Positions 1 to 8,792 of a stretch of 64,000 nt of DNA are shown here, piece by piece. The notes beneath the pieces are model-generated. The model searched no databases and had not been told where the DNA came from. It saw only the letters and a list, made by a program, of their open reading frames with translations. This DNA comes from Nocardioides sp. TF02-7. GTDB lineage: Bacteria > Actinomycetota > Actinomycetes > Propionibacteriales > Nocardioidaceae. Every line of letters begins with the position of its first letter. Positions within the stretch are counted from its first letter, which is position 1. Position numbers and translations under genes: made by a program. The stretch is taken from NCBI RefSeq assembly GCF_022437945.1, contig NZ_CP092535.1, positions 1,922,001 through 1,986,000 on the forward strand, given 5' to 3'.

Positions 1-98
1 AACACCGACGGCCGGCGCCCGAACACCTGAGCGGCGACGGCCAGGTCGAGCACGAAGGTGCCGGGCAGGGCGAGGACGGCGACGCGATGTCGGCGCAC
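1..98 (-). CDS. GlxA-type (DJ-1/PfpI) transcriptional regulator, N-terminal fragment
   Basis: Leftward gene whose first 32 codons lie in the window; the rest runs off the left edge. The readable N-terminus, with the core RVAVLALPGTFVLDLAVAAQ, is the first strand and helix of the DJ-1/PfpI-like domain that opens GlxA-family regulators, which normally end in an AraC-type DNA-binding domain. The GTG start at 98 is supported by a perfect AGGAGG at 105-110, read on the minus strand. The family call rests on this short piece only; another DJ-1/PfpI protein is possible. Confidence 0.6.
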   Translation of the reverse strand, partial: MRRHRVAVLALPGTFVLDLAVAAQVFGRRPSV

Positions 99-202
99 CG
101 GACACCTCCTGTCCCGATCTGTCCGAAGTATGGCGGTCAGCGAGGTGTCGGGGAACCCGATCGTTCCCAGACTTGGTCCCACCCGACGCGAGAGGACACG
201 TC

Positions 203-999
203 ATGGCCCCCCGACACGATCGTCCTGGTGCACGGCTTCTGGGTCACTCCCCCGCAGCTGGGAACACTGGATCACCCACTACGAGAACCGCGGCTACCGC
301 GTGCTCGCACCCGGCTACCCGGGCTTCGAGGTCGAGGTCGAGGGACTGCGGTCCGACCCGCAGGCCATCCTCGACCTCACCGTCCCGGACATCATCGCCG
401 CCCTCGAGGGGGTCGTCAGCGGGCTCGACCGGCCGCCGGTCATCATCGGCCACTCCGCGGGCGGAGCGTTCACCCAGATCCTGCTCGACCACGGCTACGG
501 CGCCGCCGGCGCGGCGATCTGCTCCGCGCCGACCGAGGGCGTGCGGGTCGTGCCGGCCTCGCAGGTGCGGTCGACGTTCCCGGTGCTCAAGAACCCCGCC
601 AACCGCAAGCGGGCGGTCGGCCTCACCTACGAGCAGTGGCGCTACGCCTTCACCAACACCTTCCCCGAGGACGAGGCGCGCGCGGCGTACGAGCGCTACC
701 ACGTCCCGGCCAACGGCGGCATCCTCTGGGGCAGCGTGCTCGCCAACTTCCAGCCGGGCCACCAGGACACCTGGGTCGACTACGAGAACGACAAGCGCGC
801 CCCGCTGCTCTTCGTGTCGGCGTCGGACGACCACATCATGCCGCCCGCGGTGCAGCGGTCGAACGCGAAGCACTACAAGTCCGACACCGTCACCGAGGTC
901 CGGCAGTACGACGGCTTCTGCCACCTCCTCCCCGCCCAGGCCGGCTGGCAGCGGGTCGCCGACGAGGTGCTCGAGTGGGCGCTCGCCCACGCCGCATGA
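203..999 (+). CDS. alpha/beta hydrolase (two frameshifts)
   Basis: Alpha/beta-hydrolase-fold enzyme of about 264 residues, substrate unknown. The oxyanion motif LVHGFW lies near the N-terminus, the nucleophile elbow is GHSAGG, the acid is in SASDDH and the catalytic His is in GFCHLLP, so the triad is complete. The ATG at 203 follows GAGAGGAC. The reading frame breaks twice near the start: six C at 207-212 where five are expected, and five C at 249-253 where four are expected. Removing one C from each run joins the start to the main frame. The stop overlaps the next gene by ATGA, so the two are probably co-translated. Related to non-haem haloperoxidase/esterase-type hydrolases; no specific substrate can be read. 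Confidence 0.85.
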
Positions 1000-1786
1000 T
1001 CCTCACCCACGTCGGCGGGCCGACCCTCCTGGTCGAGATCGCCGGCCGACGGCTGCTCACGGACCCGACGTTCGACCGGCCCGGCGGCCACTACGACTTC
1101 GGCTGGGGCACGTCCTCGGACAAGCTGGCCGGTCCCGCCCTCGACGTGGACGAGCTGCCGCCGCTCGACGCGGTGCTGCTCACCCACGACCACCACGCCG
1201 ACAACCTCGACCGGACCGGCCGGGAGCTGCTGGCCCGGGTGCCGACGGTGGTCACCACCCGCAGCGGCGCCCGGCGGCTGCGGCTGCCGGACGTCCGTGG
1301 CCTCCGACCCGGAGCGACCACCGCGCTCGAGGCGGCCGGACGGCCGCCGGTGACCGTCACGGCGACCCCGGCCCGGCACGGCCCGCCGCTGTCGCGGCCG
1401 GTGGTCGGTGAGGTGGTCGGCTTCGAGGTGCGCTCCGGCACCGAGTCGCTGTGGATCACCGGCGACACCGTCCTCAGCCGGGCGGTCCGCCGCACCGCCC
1501 GCGCGCTCGCGGCGGACCCGGTCGACCCGATCGACGTGGTCGTCGTGCACGCCGGAGGCGTCCGGTTCCCGGTGACCGGGCCGCTCCGCTACACGATGAC
1601 CGGTCGCCGGGCCGTCGAGCTGGTCGCGCTGACCGGCGCCCGGACGGCGGTGCCGGTGCACGTCGACGGGTGGAGCCACTTCGTCGACGGCCGGGCCGGC
1701 GTCGAACGCGCGGTCGCCGCAGCGGCCGGGCACGTGCGGGACAGGCTGCGCTGGCTGGTGCCGGGGGGGAGCCGACGGTCGTCTGA
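996..1786 (+). CDS. metallo-beta-lactamase-fold hydrolase (UlaG/YtnP-like)
   Basis: Cytoplasmic metallohydrolase of about 263 residues. The metal motif THDHHADN fits HxHxxDH apart from the changed last residue. Further ligands are probably the Asp in WITGDT and the His in VPVHVDGW. Members of this UlaG-like branch hydrolyse phosphoesters or lactones; the substrate here is unknown. The ATG overlaps the stop of the preceding hydrolase (ATGA). Read as given, the frame runs on to 1841 through a palindromic repeat. Adding one G to the run at 1763-1769 gives a natural end, GGEPTVV and stop at 1786, just before the repeat; I prefer that end. Confidence 0.75.
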
Positions 1787-1800
1787 GGGGCGCCGCGAGT

Positions 1801-1885
1801 GGTGTAACTCAGTGTTCGGTGCACTACCTCGGGTGCTGTGACCGGTCCGAGCACCCGGGTAGTCGACGGAACACTGAGTTACACC
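1801..1885. repeat. 85-bp imperfect inverted repeat between genes
   Basis: Outer arms are 17 bp and perfect: GGTGTAACTCAGTGTTC at 1801-1817 and its reverse complement at 1869-1885. Inner arms are also largely complementary (GGGTGCT against AGCACCC), so the whole element can fold into one long hairpin. It lies between the end of the metallohydrolase gene and a leaderless promoter. It could terminate transcription or be a dispersed palindromic element; there is no run of T. Confidence 0.75.
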
Positions 1886-1928
1886 CCTCTGCCGGCCTGC
1901 GCCCTGCCCACCCGGCCCCCCGCCGTCG

Positions 1929-1934
1929 TACTGT
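1929..1934 (+). promoter_or_regulatory. -10 element of leaderless DinB gene
   Basis: TACTGT lies exactly six bases before the ATG at 1941, the spacing of actinobacterial leaderless transcripts. No Shine-Dalgarno sequence is present. Confidence 0.5.
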
Positions 1935-1940
1935 CGCGGC

Positions 1941-2453
1941 ATGACTCCCGCAGATCTCCTGACCGACGCCTTCGGGCGGGTGCTCGACGACGTCGAAGCG
2001 GTGCTCGACGGGCTCGACGAGGGCACGCTGGCCGCACCTCCAGCCCCCGGCGCCAACCCGGTCGCCTGGCTGGTGTGGCACCTGACCCGCGTGCAGGACG
2101 ACCACGTCGCCGACGTCGCGGGCACCGAGCAGGTGTGGCACTCCGGCGGGTACGCCGACCGGTTCGGGCTGCCGCTCGAGCCGGGCGACATCGGGTTCGG
2201 GCACACCGCCGAGCAGGTGGCGGCCGTGCGTGCCCCGGCGGAGCTGCTGCGCGACTACCACCGCGCCACGCACGAGGCGACGCTCGCGTTCGTGCGGACG
2301 GTGGGGCCCGACGACCTCGACCGCGTGGTCGACACCCGGTGGGACCCGCCGGTGACGCTGGGGGTCCGGCTGGTGAGCGTGGTCAACGACTGCACCCAGC
2401 ACGTGGGGCAGGCGGCCTACGTCAAGGGGTTGCTCGAGCGCGCGACCCGGTAG
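1941..2453 (+). CDS. DinB-family protein
   Basis: Protein of 170 residues with the four-helix DinB/DUF664 fold. The metal-binding His residues are in WHLTRVQDDH (His47 and the following HxxxxxH pattern) and in DCTQHVGQAAY near the C-terminus. In actinobacteria such proteins are usually mycothiol-dependent transferases or proteins of unknown substrate. The start is leaderless (TACTGT-N6-ATG). The 3' end overlaps the convergent MFS gene by 37 bases. Confidence 0.85.
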   Translation: MTPADLLTDAFGRVLDDVEAVLDGLDEGTLAAPPAPGANPVAWLVWHLTRVQDDHVADVAGTEQVWHSGGYADRFGLPLEPGDIGFGHTAEQVAAVRAPAELLRDYHRATHEATLAFVRTVGPDDLDRVVDTRWDPPVTLGVRLVSVVNDCTQHVGQAAYVKGLLERATR

Positions 2454-3712
2454 CGCCAGAACACCGGCGCGGCGAGCGCCGCGACGACGGTGCCCACGAC
2501 GACGAGCACGCCCCCCCGCCCGCCGCCGCGGCGGCGGTGCCCACGGTGGCCGCCGCGGCCCCGTGGGCGACGTCGGCGACGCGCGGGCCGCCGGCGACGA
2601 CCACGATGAAGATCCCCTGCAGCCGGCCGCGCACCTCGTCGGCGGCGGCGCTCTGCAGCATGCTGCTGCGGAAGGCGGCCGAGGCCATGTCGGCCGCACC
2701 CCCGACGACCAGCATCGCGACCGCGGCGCCGAGGAAGCCGGCGGCGAGCGCTGGCCACGCGGCCGCGCCGGCCACCGCGAGACCGAAGCCGACCATCGCG
2801 ACGCCCCACACGAGGATGCTCACCACGACGGCGCGGCCCTGGTGCACGATCCGCGACACCCAGCCGGAGAACACGCCGCCGACCACCGCCCCCCGCCGGG
2901 ATGCCCGCGAAGAGCAGCGCGAACTCCAACCCGCCCTCCGACGGCCCGCCGAAGCCCTCGTGCGCGATCTCGGGGAAGAGGGCGCGCGGCATCCCGAAGA
3001 CCATCGCGATGATGTCGACGACGAACGACATCATCAGCACGGGGTGGCCGCGCAGGTAGGCGACGCCCTCGATGACCGACCGCAGCCCCGGCGTGCCGCG
3101 CGCGGCGCCCTCGACGGGCAGCGCCGGCAGCCGCACCACCGCACCCAACGTGGCGAACAGGGTGATGGTGTCGACGAGGTAGAGCCAGGAGTAGCCGAGC
3201 ACCGGGATGAGGATCCCGCCGACCAGCGGGCCGGCGATCGCACCGGCCTGGAACACCGTGGCGTTGAGCGAGTTCGCCGCCGGGAGCAGGTGGTCGGGCA
3301 GCAGCCGCGGCAGCACCGCGCTGCGGGTGGGCTGGTTGACGGCGAAGAACGCCTGCTGGACGGCGAAGAGCGTCAGCAGCAGCCACACGTTCGCGCCGCC
3401 GAGCGCGGCCTGCAGCCAGAACAGGGCGCTCGTGCCGATCAGGCCGGAGGTGGTGATCACGAGGAGCGTGCGCCGGTCGAACACGTCGGCGAGCGCCCCG
3501 CCCCACAGCCCGAAGACCACGAGCGGCACCAGGCCGAACACGCCGGTGAGCCCGACGTACGCCGACGAGCCGGTCTCGGCGTAGATCTGGGCGGGCACCG
3601 CGACCACGGTGAGCTGCGCCCCGACGACCGTGATGATGTTGGCCGTCCACAGCCGCCGGAAGTGCGGGTTGCCGAGCGGCCGGGTGTCGGCCAGGAACCC
3701 CCGCATCCTCAC
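2417..3712 (-). CDS. MFS transporter (EntS/MFS_3 type), two frameshifts
   Basis: Twelve-helix major facilitator of about 431 residues, similar to enterobactin exporter-like MFS_3 proteins. The loop motif between helices 2 and 3 reads GGALADVFDRRTLL. The probable role is drug or siderophore efflux. The frame breaks near 2890-2897 (run of C) and is restored near 2515-2521 (seven C). Between those points the helices continue in the alternative frame, so the protein is intact apart from sequence error. The GTG at 3712 is preferred over the ATG at 3706 because TAGCAT lies six bases upstream on the minus strand, a leaderless arrangement. Confidence 0.82.
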   Translation of the reverse strand: MRMRGFLADTRPLGNPHFRRLWTANIITVVGAQLTVVAVPAQIYAETGSSAYVGLTGVFGLVPLVVFGLWGGALADVFDRRTLLVITTSGLIGTSALFWLQAALGGANVWLLLTLFAVQQAFFAVNQPTRSAVLPRLLPDHLLPAANSLNATVFQAGAIAGPLVGGILIPVLGYSWLYLVDTITLFATLGAVVRLPALPVEGAARGTPGLRSVIEGVAYLRGHPVLMMSFVVDIIAMVFGMPRALFPEIAHEGFGGPSEGGLEFALLFAGIPAGGGGRRRVLRLGVADRAPGPRRRGEHPRVGRRDGRLRSRGGRRGRVASARRRLPRRRGRDAGRRGCGRHGLGRLPQQHAAERRRRRGARPAAGDLHRGRRRRPARRRRRPRGRGGHRGHRRRGGGRGGVLVVVGTVVAALAAPVFWRYRVARSSNPLT

Positions 3713-3832
3713 CCGGCGATGCTACGAACCACGGGGGAGGGATTTTCTGCGAGGGTGTCGTGTCGAGCGCACCCCGTTCGTGGAGGGGGCAAGAGGCGGT
3801 CGCCGGGACCGCCGCGAAGCGAGGAGGACGAC

Positions 3833-4192
3833 ATGGCTCAGTACCTGCTTTCGGTCCACGGCAACGACGAGCAGTACGCCGCGGTCCCGCCCGAGACGAT
3901 GCAGGAGATGTTCGCCGCGGTCGGCGCTTTCAACGAGCGGCTCCAGTCCGACGGTGTGTGGGTGTTCGGGGGAGGTCTGGAGTCGGCGACGACGGCCACC
4001 GTCGTGGACGGAGCCGGTGACCGGCCGGTCGTGACCGACGGCCCCTACCTGGAGACCAAGGAGCACATCGGCGGCTTCTGGATCATCGACGTGCCCGACC
4101 TCGACAAGGCGCTGGAGTACGCCGCCGCCGGCTCGAAGGCCTGCCAGGGTCGGGTCGAGGTCCGCCCGTTCCAGGCCGAGCCCGAGGCCTGA
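3833..4192 (+). CDS. DGPF (YCII-related) protein
   Basis: Protein of 119 residues of the YCII/DGPF family. The signature is in VVTDGPYLETKEHIGGFWII. DGPF proteins are typical partners of ECF42 sigma factors, and such a sigma gene starts seven bases downstream, so the pair is an operon. The molecular role of DGPF proteins is not settled; the fold is a dimeric alpha-beta ferredoxin-like barrel. The ATG follows a strong GAGGAGG at 3821-3827. Confidence 0.9.
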   Translation: MAQYLLSVHGNDEQYAAVPPETMQEMFAAVGAFNERLQSDGVWVFGGGLESATTATVVDGAGDRPVVTDGPYLETKEHIGGFWIIDVPDLDKALEYAAAGSKACQGRVEVRPFQAEPEA

Positions 4193-4199
4193 GCGGGCG

Positions 4200-5462
4200 A
4201 TGCCGACCGCTGGTGCGGCCTCCTCGACGACCGCCGAGGTCGAACGGGTCTTCCGTGAGGAGTACGGACGGCTGATCGCCTCGCTCGTGCGTCGGTTCGG
4301 CGACATCGACATCGCCGAGGAGGCCGCCGGGGAGGCCCTGGTCGCGGCGCTCGAGAAGTGGCCGGGGTCCGGCGTGCCGCCCAACCCGGGCGGCTGGCTG
4401 ACGACTACCGCGGGCAACCGCGCGATCGACCGCCTGCGCCGGGAGAACCAGCGGGACGCCAAGCACCGGGCGGCCGCCATGCTGCACGACGACACACCCC
4501 ACGAGCCGACCGGACCGGTCGAGGACGACCGGCTGCGGCTGATCTTCACCTGCTGCCACCCGGCGCTGGCGCCGGAGGCGCGGATCGCGCTCACCCTGCG
4601 GTTGCTGGGCGGGCTGACCGTGGCCGAGATCGCCCAGGCGTTCCTCGTCCCCGAGACGACGATGGCGCAGCGGATGACCCGGGCGAAGAAGAAGATCGCG
4701 GGCGCACGGATCCCCTACCGGGTGCCGTCGGCCGAGGACCTCCCCGACCGGCTCGACGCCGTGCTGGCCGTGCTGTTCCTGGTCTTCAACGAGGGCTACC
4801 TGTCCACCGGCCCCGGCGACGCGGTGCGCGCCGAGCTCACCGGCGAGGCGATCCGGCTGGCCCGGGTGCTCCACCGGCTGCTGCCCGACGAGCCCGAGGT
4901 CACCGGCCTGCTCGCGCTGCTGGTCCTCACCGAGGCCCGGCGCGAGGCACGGGTGCGCGACGGCGTGCTGGTGTCGCTGGCCGAGCAGGACCGCGGCGGC
5001 TGGGACCGCCGGCTGGTCGCCGAGGGCCACGCGCTCGTTCGCGAGTGCCTGGCCCGCAACCGTCCCGGGCGCTACCAGCTGCTCGCCGCGATCAACGCGG
5101 TCCACACCGACGCCCCGACGGCGGCCGACACCGACTGGTCGCAGGTCGTCGCGCTCTACGACCGGCTGCTGACGATCGATCCGTCCCCGATCGTCCGCCT
5201 CAACCGGGCCGTCGCGGTCGCGGAGCTCGACGGTGCGGAGGTCGCGCTCGCCGAGGTCGACCGGTTGGTGGCGGCGACGCCCGCGCTGGCGTCGTACCAC
5301 GCGTTCCACGTCACCCGGGCCGAGCTGCTGCGCCGCCTCGCCCGGAGCGCCGAGGCGCGCGAGGCGTACGACGCGGCGCTCGCCGCGACCGACAACACCG
5401 CCGAGCGCGCCTACCTCACCCGCCGGCGCGGCGAGCTCGTCGTCGACGAGCGCCCCGGGTGA
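4200..5462 (+). CDS. ECF sigma factor, ECF42 type
   Basis: Sigma factor of 420 residues. An N-terminal sigma2 region (about residues 10-80) is followed by a sigma4 helix-turn-helix (about 110-170, GLTVAEIAQAFLVPETTMAQ). A long C-terminal helical extension follows (about 180-420, including LFLVFNEGYLS), the hallmark of ECF42 proteins. That extension is thought to replace an anti-sigma factor as the control element. The DGPF gene immediately upstream is the expected partner. No anti-sigma gene is nearby. Confidence 0.9.
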   Translation: MPTAGAASSTTAEVERVFREEYGRLIASLVRRFGDIDIAEEAAGEALVAALEKWPGSGVPPNPGGWLTTTAGNRAIDRLRRENQRDAKHRAAAMLHDDTPHEPTGPVEDDRLRLIFTCCHPALAPEARIALTLRLLGGLTVAEIAQAFLVPETTMAQRMTRAKKKIAGARIPYRVPSAEDLPDRLDAVLAVLFLVFNEGYLSTGPGDAVRAELTGEAIRLARVLHRLLPDEPEVTGLLALLVLTEARREARVRDGVLVSLAEQDRGGWDRRLVAEGHALVRECLARNRPGRYQLLAAINAVHTDAPTAADTDWSQVVALYDRLLTIDPSPIVRLNRAVAVAELDGAEVALAEVDRLVAATPALASYHAFHVTRAELLRRLARSAEAREAYDAALAATDNTAERAYLTRRRGELVVDERPG

Positions 5463-5492
5463 CCGGCCGTCGCGCCCGTCCGCCGGAACCGC

Positions 5493-5506
5493 TATAACAG
5501 GTTCTA
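5493..5506. promoter_or_regulatory. KstR-type operator
   Basis: TATAACAGGTTCTA fits the KstR consensus TNNAACNNGTTNNA exactly. It lies 22 bases before the SDR start and probably overlaps its promoter. KstR is the TetR-family repressor of cholesterol and lipid catabolism genes in mycolata; whether this organism has a KstR is not visible here. Confidence 0.55.
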
Positions 5507-5528
5507 ATTTTCGAGCGAGGAGGACGGG

Positions 5529-6342
5529 ATGCGACGGCTCGAGGGACGGGTGGCGGTCGTGACCGGTGCCGGCAGTGGCATCGGCCGGGTGACCGCGCAG
5601 CGGCTGGCCGCCAAGGGCTGCGACGTCGCGCTCGTCGACGTCCGCGCCGACGGGCTGGCCGGCACCGCCGGCCTGGTGGCCGCGGCCGGGCGCCGCGCCA
5701 CCACGCACGTCGCCGACGTCGCCGACGCCGACCGGGTGCTGGCGCTGCGCGACGAGGTGCTCGCCGCCCACGACGCCGTGCACGTGCTCGTCAACAACGC
5801 CGGCGTCACGTCGGCCGGCGCGTTCGAGAAGGAGCGGCTCGAGGACGTGCGGTGGCTGGTGGACGTCAACGTGTGGGGCGTGGTGCACGGCTGCCACGCG
5901 TTCCTGCCGGTGCTGAAGGCCCAGGACGAGGCCCACATCGTCAACGTCTCGAGCATGACCGGGCTGCTCGGCCTGCCGCACAACGCGTCGTACGCCCTGA
6001 CCAAGGGGCGCGGTGCGGGCGTTCTCCGAGGCGTTGCGCGGCGAGCTGGTGACGACTCCCGTGGGCGTGAGCGTGGTCTTCCCGGGCACCCACCGCACCG
6101 GCATCACCGCCGCCGCCCGCGGCGCGGAGGGCGAGCGGATCGCCCGGTTGGGGAGCTCCCGGCTCTCGGTGCTGATGCCACCGCCGTCGCTGGTCGCCCG
6201 CCGCATCGTCAAGGCCGTCGAGCACGACCGCGCCCGCGCGGTCGTAGGCCCCGACGCCCGGCTGCTCGACCTGGCCGCCCGGGTCGCGCCCGGGCGCACC
6301 CGGCTGGTCGGCCGGGTCACGAGCCGGCTCGCCCACCGCTGA
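5529..6342 (+). CDS. short-chain dehydrogenase/reductase (one frameshift)
   Basis: Classical SDR of about 270 residues. The cofactor motif is TGAGSGIG, with VNNAG, the active-site Ser in VNVSSMTG and Y-x3-K in SYALTKGA. Asp after the second strand (VDVRAD) suggests NAD(H) preference. The frame shifts at 6004-6008, where AAGGGGCG should be AAGGGCG; the C-terminus then continues in the next frame to 6342. The RBS is GAGGAGGACGGG. The KstR-like site upstream suggests a role in steroid or fatty-acid catabolism, though no pathway genes adjoin it. Confidence 0.85.
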
Positions 6343-6374
6343 GGCCTCGGCGGCCCCTAGCGACGTCCGGAGCG

Positions 6375-7637
6375 CTAAGAGCGCACGGCCTCCTCCACGT
6401 GCGCCGGCAGCAGGAGCACGAACGTCGTGGTCGGCGCCTGCTCGTCGATCGTGAGGTGGCCGCCGGCGGCCTCGGCCAGCTCCGAGGCCACGGCGAGGCC
6501 GACGCCGCTGCTGCGGCCGTCGCCGCGCCGGGAGCTGTAACCGCGCCGGAACACCTCCCGGCCGAACGTCCGGGTGCCCTGGTCGGCGACGCACACCTCG
6601 ACGTGGTCGCCGTGCTCCCGTGTCGTCACCGTGATCGTCCCGGAGCCGTGCAGCCGTGCGTTCTCGATCAGCACATCGAGGACCTGGGCGACCGGGCCGG
6701 TCGGGATCGTGGCCGGCACCTGGTCGTCGGCGCGCAGCTGCAAGGTGCGGCCCCCGGCCTCGACCCGCGACCGCCAGCGGTGCACGGCGTCGGCGACGAA
6801 CGCACCCAGGTCGACCTGCTGGTGCTCGCCCTCCTGCCGGCGCCGGGCCAGGGCGAGCAGGTCGTCGATGACCGCACTGAGCCGGTCGAGCTCGCCGAGC
6901 GAGCCGCGGATCTGGTCGGCGACGTCGGGATGGGTCTGCTCCCAGTAGGTGAGGTCCTCGAGCTCGAGGCGCAGCGCGGTGATCGGGGTGCGCAGCTGGT
7001 GGGACGCGTTGACGGCGAACTCGCGCTCGCGGCGCACCAGCTCGTCGAGGTACGTGCCGGCCTCCCGGAGGGCGTCGCCGATCGCCAGCGCCTCGGGCAC
7101 GCCCTTGCGCGGCACCTCGACGTCGAACCGGCCGCGCCCCAGCGCCCGCGCGGCGTCCACCAGCTGCCGGAACGGGCGGGTGGCACGGCCGGCGAGGACG
7201 TACGCCGCCACCGCGGCCGCGGCGGCGAGGCCGAGGCCGAGGAACAGCAGCGGGAGCACCGCCTCCTCGACCCGTTCGCCGACGACGTCGCGGTTGCGGG
7301 TCACGATCACCTGCCGCCCGTCCTGCATCGGGTGGACGGCGATCATCGCGGACTCGGGGTCCGTGTCGAGCCGGCCGGCCGTCACCGTCCGGCCGTCGCG
7401 CGTGACGTACCGGGCGCCGTCGTGGGGCTCGAGGACCGAGGCGAGCATCGCCTCGTCCACGGCCACGCCGGCGCGCTCGCGCGACTCGGCGCGCTCGACG
7501 AGGATCGTGGCGGCGTCCTCGATCTCCTCGGTCTCCTGGTCCTCCACCAGGTCGGCGATGAAGTAGGCCCGGGGGACGCCGTAGAGGACGATCACCGCGA
7601 TCGTCATGACGACGAGGATCGCGATGAAGCGCTTCAC
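6375..7637 (-). CDS. sensor histidine kinase
   Basis: Membrane histidine kinase of 420 residues. There are two transmembrane helices (about 4-22 and 126-149) enclosing an external sensor of about 100 residues. A HAMP segment follows, then the H-box with His213 (ASHQLRTPIT), the N-box VLIENARLHG and the G-box SSGVGLAVASEL. The GTG start overlaps the stop of the response regulator gene (GTGA), so the two are translated together. The kinase is the last gene of a leftward set that begins with the TasA-like gene, suggesting that it senses envelope state or controls the surface-protein genes. Confidence 0.9.
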   Translation of the reverse strand: MKRFIAILVVMTIAVIVLYGVPRAYFIADLVEDQETEEIEDAATILVERAESRERAGVAVDEAMLASVLEPHDGARYVTRDGRTVTAGRLDTDPESAMIAVHPMQDGRQVIVTRNRDVVGERVEEAVLPLLFLGLGLAAAAAVAAYVLAGRATRPFRQLVDAARALGRGRFDVEVPRKGVPEALAIGDALREAGTYLDELVRREREFAVNASHQLRTPITALRLELEDLTYWEQTHPDVADQIRGSLGELDRLSAVIDDLLALARRRQEGEHQQVDLGAFVADAVHRWRSRVEAGGRTLQLRADDQVPATIPTGPVAQVLDVLIENARLHGSGTITVTTREHGDHVEVCVADQGTRTFGREVFRRGYSSRRGDGRSSGVGLAVASELAEAAGGHLTIDEQAPTTTFVLLLPAHVEEAVRS

Positions 7638-8410
7638 GCATCGGGAGCGGTGTCCTCGAGCCGGAACCCGACGCCGCGGACCGTCGCGAGCACGACGGGG
7701 GCGTCGTGGTCGTGCAGCTTCTGCCGCAGCCGGCCGACGGTGGTGTCGAGGGTCTTGGTCGAGCCGAACCAATTCTCGTCCCAGACCTCGGCCATCAGCG
7801 TCTCGCGGGTGACCACCGCGCCGCGGTGGCCGTCGAGCCGGACCAGGACGTCGAACTCCTTCGCGGTCAGCAGCAGCTCCGTCGGGCCCACCCACGCCCG
7901 GCGAGCGGCCGCGTCGACGCGGAGCCCGGCAGGTGCGGCGGCGTCGGCCGAGGCCGGTGCCGTGGACGCCCCGGCCATGGCCGCCTGCCCTTCCGCGGGC
8001 GACGGCTGGTCGCCCCCGCCGCGGCCCGAGCGGCGCAGCAGCGCGCGGGCACGGGCCAGCAGCTCGGAGAGGCTGAACGGCTTGGCGAGGTAGTCGTCGG
8101 CGCCGACGTCGAGGCCGACCACCCGGTCGAGCTCGCCGCCGCGCGCGGTGAGGATCATGATGCCGCCGTCGTAGCCGTCGGTGCGCAGCCGGCGACACAC
8201 GTCGAGGCCGTCCATGTCGGGCAGGCCGAGGTCGAGCAGCACCAGGTCGGCCGGCTCCGCGCCGCCCATCGCGGTGAGTGCGTCGCCTCCGGTGGCCACC
8301 CGGGTGACGGCGTAGCCCTCGCGGTCGAGGGCTCGTCCGAGAGGTGCGGCGATGGCGTCGTCGTCCTCGACGATCAACAGGCGCGCTGGCACCTCAGAGA
8401 GCATAGCCAC
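7634..8410 (-). CDS. OmpR-family response regulator
   Basis: Protein of up to 258 residues. The receiver domain carries the acidic pocket EDDD near residue 15, phospho-acceptor Asp60 (VLLDLGLPD) and Lys in LAKPF. An Ala/Pro-rich linker of about 45 residues leads to a winged-helix DNA-binding domain (TAKEFDVLVRL to GVGFRLED). It pairs with the adjoining kinase. The start could be ATG 8410, ATG 8404 or a GTG slightly downstream; all overlap the end of the small membrane protein gene. Confidence 0.9.
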   Translation of the reverse strand: MAMLSEVPARLLIVEDDDAIAAPLGRALDREGYAVTRVATGGDALTAMGGAEPADLVLLDLGLPDMDGLDVCRRLRTDGYDGGIMILTARGGELDRVVGLDVGADDYLAKPFSLSELLARARALLRRSGRGGGDQPSPAEGQAAMAGASTAPASADAAAPAGLRVDAAARRAWVGPTELLLTAKEFDVLVRLDGHRGAVVTRETLMAEVWDENWFGSTKTLDTTVGRLRQKLHDHDAPVVLATVRGVGFRLEDTAPDA

Positions 8411-8792
8411 GACCGGTCGCCGCGCCGGAGGAGCCGCGACGGCGGGTCCGGTGGTCGAGGCCGACCAGCACGAGCACCGCCGCTCCGAGCACGAGGGCGG
8501 TCAGCGCCATCGGGTCGGTGCGCTGGGGCTCCTGGCCGGGGAGCCCGACGGTGACCGCCAGCAGGGCGCCCCCGAGCTGCACGGCGGCGAGGACGACCGC
8601 CGCGAGCCGGGACTCGAAGCAGTTGTCGCGGACGAGCTTGGCCGTGGCCAGGCCGGTCAGCAGGGTGAGCACACCCGTCGCGATGGTCGTCGGGGTGCCC
8701 GAGGCGAGCGCCGTCGACACGACGAGCAGCACCGTGAGGCCCCCGGTGACGACGGCTGCGACACGCGACGCCCAGGTGTGCGGCGTGCGCAT
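8394..8792 (-). CDS. small membrane protein of the SipW/TasA gene set
   Basis: Protein of 132 residues with about four hydrophobic segments (around 10-30, 37-55, 63-82 and 94-112) and a basic, Gly-rich tail. I do not recognise a family. Its ATG overlaps the stop of the Ig-repeat gene upstream (TGATG) and its end overlaps the response regulator start, so it is firmly embedded in the operon. Confidence 0.7.
   Translation of the reverse strand: MRTPHTWASRVAAVVTGGLTVLLVVSTALASGTPTTIATGVLTLLTGLATAKLVRDNCFESRLAAVVLAAVQLGGALLAVTVGLPGQEPQRTDPMALTALVLGAAVLVLVGLDHRTRRRGSSGAATGRGYAL

Noticed and set aside
1838..4192. 784-codon plus-strand frame ending in the DGPF protein
   Set aside because: Most of it is antisense to the MFS gene; only the last 119 codons from 3833, behind GAGGAGG, are real.
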